Below are positions 36,620 to 44,371 of a DNA stretch of 44,371 nucleotides, one piece after another (the first letter of the stretch is position 1; every line of letters starts with the position of its first letter). Made by a program: the position numbers and the translations under genes. The notes beneath the pieces were generated by a model, which saw only the letters and a list, made by a program, of their open reading frames with translations, did not search any database and had not been told where the DNA came from. The stretch spans positions 1 to 44,371 of the forward strand of contig CALBNC010000064.1 in assembly GCA_937896195.1 (NCBI GenBank). The letters run 5' to 3'. The stretch is from an uncultured Gammaproteobacteria bacterium. GTDB taxonomy: Bacteria > Pseudomonadota > Gammaproteobacteria > PS1 > Pseudothioglobaceae.

Positions 36620-37237
36620 TTAGAAGTTGCCTTCTGCACCACCATCTTGAATTGCTGTAATGACACGCTTAACTTCTAGTGCTTTTTCAAGTAAGAAATC
36701 TGGCAATGGTGCACCACCGTAAATCATAGCATTCATGTCTAATGTGTACAACCATCTTTGACCCTCTTTGTCTTCAATAAGTGCTAAACGACAAGGTAGG
36801 TAAGCAGAGAATGCATCTGAATGATCAACCATTGTCATCGCAGTACGTGGAGAGCAATACTGGTAGATTTTTAAGAAACGTTGCTTTTCACCCGTTTGTA
36901 ACTCAACCATTTCAGATAGAGGAAGCATGCCAACTGAACGAATACCCTCAGCGGTCGCAATACTTTCCATAGCTTCTTCAACATCTGCATTTGATACATC
37001 ATCAGCTACTTTAACACGCACAATAGAGGCCATAGTGATATCACCAGTGTCTAATAATGTATTAGTCATTGGCATGTAGACTTTTTCCATTGCGTCTTCA
37101 TGTAAAGTTGGTGAAACCATTTCACTGATAATTTTAGAAGTTACCCCGTATTGAACTTGTAATGTCACTGCGTAGTAAGCTGCAATCGCACCGATTGCGA
37201 TTAATACCCATTTGATTAAATTAATTATTCCACCCAT
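36620..37237 (-). CDS. Membrane-anchored DUF302 protein
   Basis: The 205-residue protein has one N-terminal membrane segment (residues about 8-27) and then a soluble domain of the DUF302 type (ATAEGIRSVGMLPLSEMVEL, FLKIYQYCSPRTA, YLPCRLALIEDK), with a cysteine in YQYC and another in LPCR. The soluble part probably faces the periplasm. DUF302 proteins are frequent in sulfur-metabolising bacteria, but their biochemical role is not known. A GGAGAT box precedes the ATG. The 87-bp gap to the CBS gene suggests a separate or internal promoter. Confidence 0.78.
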   Translation of the reverse strand: MGGIINLIKWVLIAIGAIAAYYAVTLQVQYGVTSKIISEMVSPTLHEDAMEKVYMPMTNTLLDTGDITMASIVRVKVADDVSNADVEEAMESIATAEGIRSVGMLPLSEMVELQTGEKQRFLKIYQYCSPRTAMTMVDHSDAFSAYLPCRLALIEDKEGQRWLYTLDMNAMIYGGAPLPDFLLEKALEVKRVITAIQDGGAEGNF

Positions 37238-37283
37238 TTTTATCTCCTTTTTTTAGATTGTACATGCTTGATATGAATCATAG

Positions 37284-37314
37284 ATTTTAGCACCATAGTT
37301 AACCATAATGTTAA
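37284..37314 (-). promoter_or_regulatory. Possible promoter of the DUF302 gene
   Basis: On the minus strand TTAACA (37314-37309) and TGC-TAAAAT (-10 at 37289-37284) are separated by 19 bp. The extended -10 is reasonable but the spacing is long. Start near 37277, about 40 bases before the ATG. Confidence 0.28.
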
Positions 37315-37324
37315 AGATATAACA

Positions 37325-37738
37325 CTATACAGACCTTAATCCATTAAAAACAATACTGGTTAAGCTAATAACGCCAACAATTTTTCCATTATCTAGTACT
37401 GGACATCTAGATAAATTGAAGTGAGTTAATAGTTCAGCACAGTAGCGAATATCCATGTGTGGATGAACCGACATGGCCGGCTTATTCATAATTTCATAAA
37501 TATTGACGCGGTCTAATGCACGATCTTTAGCGATAACTTTAGAAGCAATATCGGCAATTAAGACGACTCCATATTCATCATAATCATGAGATTTTTCCAC
37601 TAATAACATTTTAGTTTTTTTGTATTTCATATCAGTAAGCGCTTGCTTAACAGTGGTCTTACTGTCAACAATATCAACTTGTGTCCACATAATGTCTTTG
37701 ACAAGTGTAGGTGTATTTTTTTGTGTCTCATTACTCAT
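37325..37738 (-). CDS. CBS-domain protein linked to the DUF1538 pair
   Basis: The 137-residue protein consists of two CBS motifs and little else. The first covers residues about 10-65 (VKDIMWTQVDIVDSKTTVKQALTDM, GVVLIADIASKVI), the second about 80-135 (IMNKPAMSVHPHMDIRYCAELL, CPVLDNGKIVGVISLTSIV). Paired CBS motifs bind adenosine nucleotides and commonly gate transporters and channels. The start overlaps the stop of the PII-like gene (TAATG), so the two are translationally coupled. That placement suggests a regulatory role for the membrane pair upstream; this is inference. Confidence 0.88.
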   Translation of the reverse strand: MSNETQKNTPTLVKDIMWTQVDIVDSKTTVKQALTDMKYKKTKMLLVEKSHDYDEYGVVLIADIASKVIAKDRALDRVNIYEIMNKPAMSVHPHMDIRYCAELLTHFNLSRCPVLDNGKIVGVISLTSIVFNGLRSV

Positions 37739-38088
37739 TATATTTTCTCCTCTATAGTCTGTTCTAATGCCTGAATTTGATGCATGACACCAACGGCATC
37801 TTCAACATCTATCTGAAAAGCAATACCCTCTTTAGAGTTTGCCTCAAAGTCACCTGCATCTGCAACACTTTCTAATATTTCTCTAGCAAGGTGTTGTTCT
37901 ACAAGTAATAATAATACATCTCTGGGTGTTTCTAGACTTAATCCTAAAAATGTTTTAGTATGCTCAAGCCCTTCTCCTCGGGCTTGAGAGATGATAGTGG
38001 ATCCTGTGGCGCCTTTTTTTCTAGTCGCCTCAAGAATTCTATCAGTTTTGTCGCTATCAACAAAAGCGATAATCAATTTAAAATGCAT
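37738..38088 (-). CDS. PII-like signalling protein linked to the DUF1538 pair
   Basis: The 116-residue protein has the ferredoxin-like strand-helix-strand pattern of the PII family: FKLIIAFVDSDKTDRILEATRKKGATGSTII (3-33), then a T-loop-like stretch 34-57, RDVLLLLVEQHLAREILESV (56-75) and the B-loop-like FEANSKEGIAFQIDVEDAVGV (81-101). The T-loop lacks the modified tyrosine of GlnB and GlnK, so uridylylation is not expected. Divergent PII proteins of this kind sit next to membrane transporters and respond to nucleotides or metabolites. It lies 15 bp after one DUF1538 gene and overlaps the CBS gene by one base. Confidence 0.83.
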   Translation of the reverse strand: MHFKLIIAFVDSDKTDRILEATRKKGATGSTIISQARGEGLEHTKTFLGLSLETPRDVLLLLVEQHLAREILESVADAGDFEANSKEGIAFQIDVEDAVGVMHQIQALEQTIEEKI

Positions 38089-38103
38089 AAATGCCTCCTG
38101 TTA

Positions 38104-38847
38104 TTAATTGGGTTTGTCATGGTTGAAAAAATGAATAATTTGCACATAAGCAAGGACACTCATGATGGGGAAAAGGGAGGCAAAAGCTATTAAACCAAAG
38201 CCATCAGTTAATGGATTTCGCCCATCTATAGCGCCAGACAATCCAAGCCCTAGAGCGGCAATAATAGGCACTGTAACAATGGAAGTTGTTACACCACCTG
38301 TATCATAAGCCAATGCAATAATACTTTTTGGTGAAAAATAAGTTTGGATTAAAACCAGTATATAGCCACCAATAATGAAATATTGCAGGGGAAGTCCAAC
38401 AACAATTCTAAAGCTACCTAGTGCAATTCCAATGGCAACTCCAATGGCAACTATGACGCGTAATGCTTTAATCTTGATAAAACCACCTGAAACTTGATTA
38501 GCCTTAATAGCTACTGCTAATAATGATGGCTCTGCAATGGTGGTGGCAAAACCAATACATCCTGCAAAGATATAAACCCAATAGTAATCATACCAATTCA
38601 AAGGGTTGCTCACTAAATCATTTGATGTGAGTTGTATTGCCATGATTTTTCCAAGTGGAAATAATGCTTTTTCCAGGCCAATGATTAAGAAAGTAAGTCC
38701 AATCCAAACTAAAACAAACCCCGTAATAATGCGCTTTAAGTGCGGAATTTTTTGCTTTAAAATTCCTAGTTGAAAAATAAATAAAATAGCCGCAATGGGC
38801 GCTACTGCCAAAAATGTTTCTAAAAAATGATGCGGTAATGACATCAT
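38104..38847 (-). CDS. DUF1538 membrane protein, second copy
   Basis: The 247-residue protein is mostly membrane helices (about six or seven segments). It shares with its upstream neighbour the motif TTIAEPSLLAVA (102-113, E106) and LAYDTGGVTTSIVTVPIIAALGLG (179-202, D182), followed by GRNPLTDGFGLIAFASLFPI. Acidic residues and glycine-rich breaks inside hydrophobic stretches suggest an ion or solute path. The family function is unknown. Its ATG overlaps the upstream stop as ATGA, so the two products are probably made in equal amount and form one complex. Confidence 0.87.
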   Translation of the reverse strand: MMSLPHHFLETFLAVAPIAAILFIFQLGILKQKIPHLKRIITGFVLVWIGLTFLIIGLEKALFPLGKIMAIQLTSNDLVSNPLNWYDYYWVYIFAGCIGFATTIAEPSLLAVAIKANQVSGGFIKIKALRVIVAIGVAIGIALGSFRIVVGLPLQYFIIGGYILVLIQTYFSPKSIIALAYDTGGVTTSIVTVPIIAALGLGLSGAIDGRNPLTDGFGLIAFASLFPIMSVLAYVQIIHFFNHDKPN

Positions 38848-39575
38848 TGAAAGATACCAAATAACATGACAGCAATGATGGGTAACAATGAGGCAATTGC
38901 AATCATACCAAATCCATCAATGAGTGGATTTCTAGCACGGATACTACTACTCAGTCCAACCCCTAATGCGGTTAGCAAGGGAACAGTTATTGGCCCTGTA
39001 GTTACACCACCTGCATCATAAGCAATGCCAATAATAAAATCTGGTGCTAAGAGTGTCATCAGCACAACCATTAGATAGCCACTGATAATTAAGTATTGAA
39101 TAGGCCAGCCTTTAAGAATTTTAATGACACCAATAACAACCGATAGTCCTACAGCAATAGCCACCGTATATCTCAAAGTTTGAGCATAATGATCAAGTTC
39201 GACATCAGAGGTTATGATGCCACCAAATTGGGCAACTTTAGCTGCTTCATTAGCCATAACTATTAAATCTGGCTCGGCAATTGTGGCGCCAAATCCAAGA
39301 GCAAAAGAAAAAACCAATAACCAAGTGATGGAGCCTTTTTTAACAAAAGAAAAGGCTAGCACTTCACCAATAGGAAATAAGCCCAGCTTAAGTCCATGGA
39401 TAAAAAACGTAAGACCGATAAGTACAAACCCAGCACCTATGATAATATTGTCAATATCGGGAATGGGTTGTTGAATGACGATAATTTGAAAAAAAGCAAT
39501 AACCAGCACAATTGGCGCTAAATCTTTTGCACTGTCCGTCAAATTGTGGGCAAATTGATAAAGCGTTTTTTTCAT
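38844..39575 (-). CDS. DUF1538 membrane protein, first copy
   Basis: The 243-residue protein has several membrane helices and the same two motifs as the next gene: GATIAEPDLIVMA (96-108, E101) and IAYDAGGVTTGPITVPLLTALGVG (184-207, D187), then RNPLIDGFGMIAIASLLPI. The two proteins are clear paralogs arising by tandem duplication. Domain pairs of this sort can be fused in one longer protein in other bacteria; here they are separate. The function is unknown; membrane transport is inferred. It starts 41 bp from the divergent pabC-mltG fusion. Confidence 0.87.
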   Translation of the reverse strand: MKKTLYQFAHNLTDSAKDLAPIVLVIAFFQIIVIQQPIPDIDNIIIGAGFVLIGLTFFIHGLKLGLFPIGEVLAFSFVKKGSITWLLVFSFALGFGATIAEPDLIVMANEAAKVAQFGGIITSDVELDHYAQTLRYTVAIAVGLSVVIGVIKILKGWPIQYLIISGYLMVVLMTLLAPDFIIGIAYDAGGVTTGPITVPLLTALGVGLSSSIRARNPLIDGFGMIAIASLLPIIAVMLFGIFQ

Positions 39576-39600
39576 AAGTGTTATTTTATAGATGCACTGA

Positions 39601-39608
39601 ATTATAAT
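39601..39608. promoter_or_regulatory. Self-complementary -10 box shared by divergent genes
   Basis: ATTATAAT is its own reverse complement, so it offers TATAAT on the plus strand (39603-39608) for pabC-mltG and on the minus strand (39606-39601) for the DUF1538 operon. On the plus side it ends nine bases before ATG 39617, implying a leaderless or nearly leaderless transcript. On the minus side the leader would be about 19 bases. No good -35 is visible either way. Confidence 0.35.
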
Positions 39609-39616
39609 ACTTGCAC

Positions 39617-41407
39617 ATGAATCGTATCATCTTAATTAATGGAAAAGATCAAACCAAACTGAGCGTATTTAATCGTCTGGTGCAATTTGGCGATGGCTTG
39701 TTCGAAACCTGTTTGGTTGTTGATCATAAATTGATCTTAGCAGAGGCGCACTTTAAGCGATTAGAGAAAGGTGCTAAGCGACTAAAGATATCACCAATTG
39801 CGCGTTCAGTTTGGATAAAAGAGATTGCTAAAGCTGTCTTTATGGCCAAATTAGATAATGCGGTGGTCAAAATTATACTGTCCCGTGGTGAAACATTCAG
39901 AGGCTATGGATATGATAAGTCTATCACTCCTACTCGTATTGTCATGGTCTCAAAGGCGCCTGATCTTCCAAAGGATTACACATTAAGTCTTTGCGATAGT
40001 GGATACGCAACGAATCAGATGCTATCTGAAGTTAAACATTGCAACCGTTTGGAGCAAATTCTTGCTCGTACAAATATTAAGACCCAAGAATGTATTATGC
40101 TTGACCCGCAAGCTCAGGTCGTTTCTGTTACTCAAGGTAATATTTTTGCTATCAAGAATGGCGTACTATTAACCCCGGGTTTAAATGAGTGCGGTATTGA
40201 AGGCACAAGACGACAAGTAATTATTGAATTGGCAAGAAAACTTGGCTTATCGGTAGAAATTTGCCGATTAAGTGTTGCAGAATTATTAGCCTGTGACGAG
40301 ATATTTATTAGTAATAGTGTGATGGGAATTAAATGCATTAGCCAAATTAATGAACAGAAATATTCCCAGCATCAGTTTACTGATCAAATACTAGATAGTT
40401 TAAATGAGCACCTATCTAAGCCCGAAAATTCGATTGTATTAAAGCCTAAAAAAAGATTTTTTAAAAGCTGGCTGATTATCGCTTTGAGTTTGCTGGTTGC
40501 TTGGTCGTTTTGGGCTAACAAGATAAACACGGTCAAACCATTTGTTTATCAACTTCCTCAGGGTGCCACTATTCACTCTACCGCTAATAGTCTAAAACGC
40601 TATGGCTTAGTTAATTCAGCACAGTTTGTGGTTTGGACAGCAAAACTACTAAGAATTGATGGTGAATTAAAATCAGGCCATTACGATGTTAATTCGAATA
40701 CAAGTGTTTTAAGTTTACTGGACGATTTTTCTAAAGCTCAAGTAGCCACTCGAAAAATTACCTTAATAGAAGGTCAAACTATTCAAGAGTATTACCAATT
40801 ATTAAGTCAGAATCCAGCTTTAACTTCTCAACTTTCCTTTGAGAAAGTTTTGCGAAAGACGACTGCCAAAGCGCCCTATGATGGAAAATTTTGGCCAGAC
40901 ACATATCAAATTAATTATGCAGATAGCGTGTTGAGCGTTTTAAATAGATCGCATGCTTTATTACAAGATAAATTATCAAAAGCGTGGAATGATAAAGCTG
41001 AAGACTTGTTATTAAAAAATGCAGATCAAGCTCTGATACTAGCATCGCTGATCGAAAAAGAAACAGCTAACGATGCGGAAAAGTCAAAGATTGCAGGTGT
41101 ATTTATGAATCGCTTAAAAATAGGTATGCGTCTGCAAACAGATCCAACGGTTGCATATGCTTTGGGAGATGCCTATACAGGTAAGTTAAACAAGAAAGAT
41201 TTGTGGTTTAAAAGTCCATACAATACCTATCGACACAAGGGCTTGCCACCAGGGGCAATTGGCTCAGTTGGCCTAGAATCTTTACGGGCAGCCACGCATC
41301 CCTTGAAGTCTGATTATTTATATTTTGTGGCAAAAAAAGACGGTACCCATGCATTTGCAAAAACTTATAAACAACATCTTATTAATATCAAGAAGTATCT
41401 AAAATAA
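39617..41407 (+). CDS. pabC-mltG: Fusion of aminodeoxychorismate lyase (PabC) and endolytic transglycosylase (MltG)
   Basis: One uninterrupted frame of 596 residues joins two enzymes. Residues 1 to about 265 are a class IV PLP enzyme (VQFGDGLFET, ILSRGETFRGYG, PLP lysine K140 in KHCNRLEQ, GNIFAIKNGVLLTPGL) that makes 4-aminobenzoate for folate. A membrane helix at about 283-301 follows. Residues about 305-596 are MltG, which cuts nascent glycan strands outside the membrane: catalytic IEKET (480-483), GMRLQTDPTVAYALGD, SPYNTYRHKGLPPGAIGSVGL. MltG normally has this single N-terminal helix, so PabC would face the cytoplasm. An in-frame TTG at 39611 would add two residues. Confidence 0.93.
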   Translation: MNRIILINGKDQTKLSVFNRLVQFGDGLFETCLVVDHKLILAEAHFKRLEKGAKRLKISPIARSVWIKEIAKAVFMAKLDNAVVKIILSRGETFRGYGYDKSITPTRIVMVSKAPDLPKDYTLSLCDSGYATNQMLSEVKHCNRLEQILARTNIKTQECIMLDPQAQVVSVTQGNIFAIKNGVLLTPGLNECGIEGTRRQVIIELARKLGLSVEICRLSVAELLACDEIFISNSVMGIKCISQINEQKYSQHQFTDQILDSLNEHLSKPENSIVLKPKKRFFKSWLIIALSLLVAWSFWANKINTVKPFVYQLPQGATIHSTANSLKRYGLVNSAQFVVWTAKLLRIDGELKSGHYDVNSNTSVLSLLDDFSKAQVATRKITLIEGQTIQEYYQLLSQNPALTSQLSFEKVLRKTTAKAPYDGKFWPDTYQINYADSVLSVLNRSHALLQDKLSKAWNDKAEDLLLKNADQALILASLIEKETANDAEKSKIAGVFMNRLKIGMRLQTDPTVAYALGDAYTGKLNKKDLWFKSPYNTYRHKGLPPGAIGSVGLESLRAATHPLKSDYLYFVAKKDGTHAFAKTYKQHLINIKKYLK

Positions 41408-41412
41408 AACCC

Positions 41413-42030
41413 ATGCAAAAAGGAAAATTTATCACTATAGATGGCGTTGAAGGCGCTGGTAAAAGTACACAAATAAAATTTATTTGTGACTATTTAGAGG
41501 CAAAGGGAGTTAACGTTGTTTTAACGCGAGAGCCCGGTGGAACTGACTTGGGTGAGAAAATTCGTGAACTATTACTCAGTACCACAACTAAATCAATGCA
41601 TGCTGATAGTGAGTTATTACTTATGTTTGCAGCTAGAAATGAACACATTCATCATAAGATTATTCCTGCTCTTGAAAAAGGAGACTGGGTATTGAGTGAT
41701 CGCTTCACTGATGCTTCGTATGCTTATCAAGGTGGAGGCAGGGGCTTAGATATTGAACGTATTGAGCACTTAGAGCATTGGGTTTTAAAAGGCTTTACAC
41801 CTGATATGACGCTACTACTAGATATACCCGTAGACTTGGGTATGTCACGTGTTGAATCTAGAGGTGAGAAAGACCGTATCGAATTAGAAGAGCTAGATTT
41901 TTTTGAGCGCGTTAGACAAGCGTATATTGATCGTTCAGAAAAATATCCACAACGAATTAAGCTGATTGATTCTTCGAAATCTCGTGAGCATACCAGTGCC
42001 CAAATTGAGAAAATTTTAGAAATATTATGA
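41413..42030 (+). CDS. tmk: Thymidylate kinase
   Basis: Tmk phosphorylates dTMP to dTDP. The 205-residue protein has Walker A DGVEGAGKST (8-17), the dTMP-binding REPGGTDLGEKIR, SDRFTDASYAYQGGGRG near residues 95-111, and the LID region. Its stop overlaps holB by four bases (ATGA). The order pabC-mltG-tmk-holB is conserved in gammaproteobacteria, which supports all four calls. Confidence 0.96.
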   Translation: MQKGKFITIDGVEGAGKSTQIKFICDYLEAKGVNVVLTREPGGTDLGEKIRELLLSTTTKSMHADSELLLMFAARNEHIHHKIIPALEKGDWVLSDRFTDASYAYQGGGRGLDIERIEHLEHWVLKGFTPDMTLLLDIPVDLGMSRVESRGEKDRIELEELDFFERVRQAYIDRSEKYPQRIKLIDSSKSREHTSAQIEKILEIL

Positions 42031-43040
42031 ATCTTCCTTGGCACGATCAGGCACTTTCTAAACTGCAAAAAATGATTGATCAGAATCATCTACCTCATGC
42101 ACTACTTATTACGGGCACTCAAAAAATTGGAAAATTTGAACTCATGCAGCAATTGGTAGGTATTTTACTCAAGGATGATGCAATAATTAGAAGGGATAAC
42201 ATCCTCGAAGAGCTCAATCACCCAGTATTAATAAGACGCTCTAATTACACCAATATGATTTATTGTCGAGCAGGTGAAATTAACGAAAAAACTAAAAATC
42301 GCTCTAAAGATATTCGCATAGACCAGGTGCGTGCTTTTTGTGAGGCGCTAAATAAAACGGCTGATGATTTACAAATTGGCGTGATTTTTTATGGCGATCA
42401 AATGACTGTCAATGCGGCCAATAGTTTATTAAAAACATTGGAAGAGCCACGAGAAAATACATTAATTATTATCTTAGCGCATAATGTTCAAAACTTGCCA
42501 ATGACTGTTGTTTCTCGTTGTCAAAATATTCATATTGCACCCAGCTTTGATGACAAAACTCAAGCGTGGCTTAAAGCGCAACTCAGCGAAACCCAAAATG
42601 CTGATTTTGATATTGCACAGCTGCTGGTAAATACTCATGGAGTGCCGTTTAAAGTGCTTAGTGAGTTAACAGAGGGTGGCTTTATTGCTTATCAAGCATA
42701 TCAGAATCAATTGCTTAATATTGCTATTCACCCCTTAACTATTAATCAAACACAAATATTTGAAGGTAATGAACTGGAAGTATTACACTGTTTGCAAAAC
42801 TTAATTATTGAAGCAATTAAGCTTAAAACAACGCAACAAGAAGGTGGATTGGTTGAACTTAATCAGTTGGCTGAGCGTGCAAAATCAGATTATTTATTCA
42901 AACTACTGGACGATGTGTATCAAGCCATTCGCTTGTCAAAAACCAGTGTCAACATCAAATTATTATTGGATAATATTTTAATTGTGTGGTCTCACATCAC
43001 CCATTTAAAGCAATATCCACAAATAAGTTCAAATTATTAG
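42027..43040 (+). CDS. holB: DNA polymerase III subunit delta prime
   Basis: The delta-prime subunit is the stator of the sliding-clamp loader. The 337-residue protein has the degenerate P-loop [10 protein letters not shown] near residues 30-39, [16 protein letters not shown] with the sensor-like helix near 128-143, and the conserved SRC motif (VVSRCQ) near 170. The four-cysteine zinc module found near residues 50-65 in E. coli is absent; only scattered cysteines remain. The order tmk-holB supports the assignment. Confidence 0.92.
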   Translation: MNLPWHDQALSKLQKMIDQNHLPHALLITGTQKIGKFELMQQLVGILLKDDAIIRRDNILEELNHPVLIRRSNYTNMIYCRAGEINEKTKNRSKDIRIDQVRAFCEALNKTADDLQIGVIFYGDQMTVNAANSLLKTLEEPRENTLIIILAHNVQNLPMTVVSRCQNIHIAPSFDDKTQAWLKAQLSETQNADFDIAQLLVNTHGVPFKVLSELTEGGFIAYQAYQNQLLNIAIHPLTINQTQIFEGNELEVLHCLQNLIIEAIKLKTTQQEGGLVELNQLAERAKSDYLFKLLDDVYQAIRLSKTSVNIKLLLDNILIVWSHITHLKQYPQISSNY

Positions 43041-43048
43041 GAGAAAAT

Positions 43049-44332
43049 ATGAGTCAATCAGATATCTTATTCGAACAAGCAAAGAAAGTTATACCAGGTG
43101 GGGTGAACTCCCCAGTTCGTGCCTTTAATGGTGTTGGTGGAAATCCAATATTTTTTACTCGAGGCGAAGGCTCTTATTTATTTGATGCAGATGATAAAAA
43201 ATATATCGATTATGTAGGTTCATGGGGGCCAATGATTCTTGGCCATGCTAATCAAGTGGTGGTTTCTGCAGTTAAAGCGACCTTGGAAAATGGATTGGGG
43301 TTTGGTGCTCCAACTGAAATTGAAACAATTTTAGCCACCAAGGTTTGCGAGTTAGTTCCTTCTATTGAAATGGTGCGCATGGTGAGCTCTGGAACAGAGG
43401 CAACCATGAGCGCTATCCGTTTGGCTCGTGGCCATACTGGCAGAGATACAATTATTAAGTTTGAGGGTTGTTATCACGGCCACTCTGACTCGTTGTTAGT
43501 TAAAGCTGGCTCAGGTGCTTTAACTTTGGGTGTGCCAACCTCTCCTGGTGTGCCAGCTGATTTTGCCAAATATACGCTCACCCTTGAATACAATAACCTA
43601 GAGCAAGTTCGTGAAACTTTAAGCGAAGTGGGCGATAAAGTAGCCTGTATTATTGTTGAACCTGTTGCTGGAAATATGAACTGTATTCCACCAGTTGATG
43701 GTTTTTTACAAGGATTGCGTGAGGTTTGTGATGAGCATGGCGTAATTCTAATTTTTGATGAAGTAATGACAGGATTTCGTGTGGCATTAGGTGGCGCGCA
43801 AGAACTCTATGGCGTTACCCCTGATTTAACTACTTTAGGCAAAGTCATTGGTGGTGGGTTACCAGTGGGTGCATTTGGTGGTAAATATGACATTATGTCA
43901 TCGATTGCGCCGCTAGGCCCTGTTTATCAGGCAGGAACCTTGTCCGGCAACCCAATGTCTATGTCAGCAGGTTTGGCCATGCTTAATGTTTTGTCAGCTG
44001 ATAAGAATTTTTATCAAAAGCTTGGCGCTAAAGTTCAAATGCTAACTGATGGTATTTTGGCCAAGGCCAAAGAGCACAATATTGGCATGACAGCTAATTC
44101 TGCCGGCGGAATGTTTGGATTATTTTTTACAGACTCGACATCAGTAACTAACTTCAACCAAACTTCAGAATGCGATGTTGAAAAATTTAAGAAGTTTTAT
44201 CATTTAATGCTGGAAGAAGGCATATATATGGCGCCTTCAGCTTATGAAGCAGGTTTTATTTCTAGTAGTCATTCTGAGCAAGATATTCAAGATACCATTG
44301 ATGCAGCTGGGCGTGCATTTGCTCAGCTTTAA
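43049..44332 (+). CDS. hemL: Glutamate-1-semialdehyde 2,1-aminomutase
   Basis: HemL converts glutamate-1-semialdehyde to 5-aminolevulinate in haem synthesis by the C5 route, relevant to the cytochromes in this window. The 427-residue protein has the N-terminal [33 protein letters not shown] near residues 113-132, [16 protein letters not shown] and the PLP lysine K265 in [18 protein letters not shown] chose ATG 43049 (AGGAGA box at 43039-43044). The open frame extends upstream into holB without homology. Confidence 0.97.
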   Translation: MSQSDILFEQAKKVIPGGVNSPVRAFNGVGGNPIFFTRGEGSYLFDADDKKYIDYVGSWGPMILGHANQVVVSAVKATLENGLGFGAPTEIETILATKVCELVPSIEMVRMVSSGTEATMSAIRLARGHTGRDTIIKFEGCYHGHSDSLLVKAGSGALTLGVPTSPGVPADFAKYTLTLEYNNLEQVRETLSEVGDKVACIIVEPVAGNMNCIPPVDGFLQGLREVCDEHGVILIFDEVMTGFRVALGGAQELYGVTPDLTTLGKVIGGGLPVGAFGGKYDIMSSIAPLGPVYQAGTLSGNPMSMSAGLAMLNVLSADKNFYQKLGAKVQMLTDGILAKAKEHNIGMTANSAGGMFGLFFTDSTSVTNFNQTSECDVEKFKKFYHLMLEEGIYMAPSAYEAGFISSSHSEQDIQDTIDAAGRAFAQL

Positions 44333-44338
44333 TATTTT

Positions 44339-44371
44339 ATGAATATTGAGGTTGTTGAATCAGAGCTAAAA
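44339..44371 (+). CDS. Start of an unidentified gene (partial, 11 codons)
   Basis: An ATG six bases after the hemL stop opens a frame, MNIEVVESELK, that runs off the window edge. Its short distance from hemL suggests an operon partner, but 11 residues do not allow identification and no clear Shine-Dalgarno is seen. Confidence 0.35.
   Translation, partial: MNIEVVESELK

Noticed and set aside
39611..41407. The pabC-mltG fusion as a frameshift artefact
   Set aside because: The frame is continuous and both domains and the linker helix are read in the same frame; removing or adding a base would break one domain. A missing stop through a base substitution cannot be excluded without relatives.
42986..43048. 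Upstream extension of hemL into holB
   Set aside because: The 21 extra residues lack homology and AGGAGA directly precedes ATG 43049.

Overview
The window is a compact, AT-rich bacterial chromosome segment of the gammaproteobacterial type. It starts inside the last codons of tuf and runs through a complete S10-spc-alpha ribosomal protein cluster. A housekeeping region follows: ubiX, mpl, msrB, cca, engB, tig-clpP-clpX-lon, rsmB, pepA, tmk-holB, hemL. Several genes point to a small sulfur-oxidising marine gammaproteobacterium of the SUP05/Thioglobus kind: a TauE/SafE exporter, a periplasmic DsrE-like protein, a DUF302 protein and two exported c-type cytochromes. The lineage is inferred from gene content and base composition; no database search was run. 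No mobile element, CRISPR array, tRNA or rRNA gene was seen.

Layout. (1) 1-13866: tuf 3' end, then rpsJ to rplQ plus rpsU, all on the plus strand, closed by a terminator. Genes overlap or lie within about 40 bp of each other, except for the tuf-rpsJ gap (hairpin) and the rpmJ-rpsM gap, which carries a perfect TTGACA-N17-TATAAT promoter. (2) 13895-15351: yqeY, then about 0.95 kb of low-density DNA holding a 34-codon membrane-peptide ORF, a decayed secreted-protein gene (one frame, five internal stops) and a short minus-strand ORF. (3) 15352-24430: alpha/beta hydrolase and TauE/SafE exporter (plus); ubiX, mpl and msrB (minus); cca (plus); a Fe-S nuclease repair protein with engB (minus); two cytochromes c (plus). 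(4) 24493-31337: tig-clpP-clpX-hflX-lon, a proteostasis operon with hflX inserted. (5) 31356-36556: DsrE-like, rsmB and a DsbC-like protein (minus); pepA and ppnP (plus); an MBL-fold hydrolase (minus). (6) 36573-39575: a minus-strand block with DUF302 and a tight four-gene unit, DUF1538-DUF1538-PII-like-CBS. (7) 39617-44371: a fused pabC-mltG gene, tmk, holB, hemL and the first codons of another gene.

The best candidate for an undescribed system is the DUF1538 pair with its PII-like and CBS-domain partners (37325-39575). It looks like a two-subunit membrane transporter or channel with two cytoplasmic ligand-sensing regulators. It is divergent from the pabC-mltG fusion across only 41 bp, which contain a self-complementary -10 box. 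The PabC-MltG fusion, joining a cytoplasmic folate enzyme to a periplasmic murein lyase through one membrane helix, is the second notable item.
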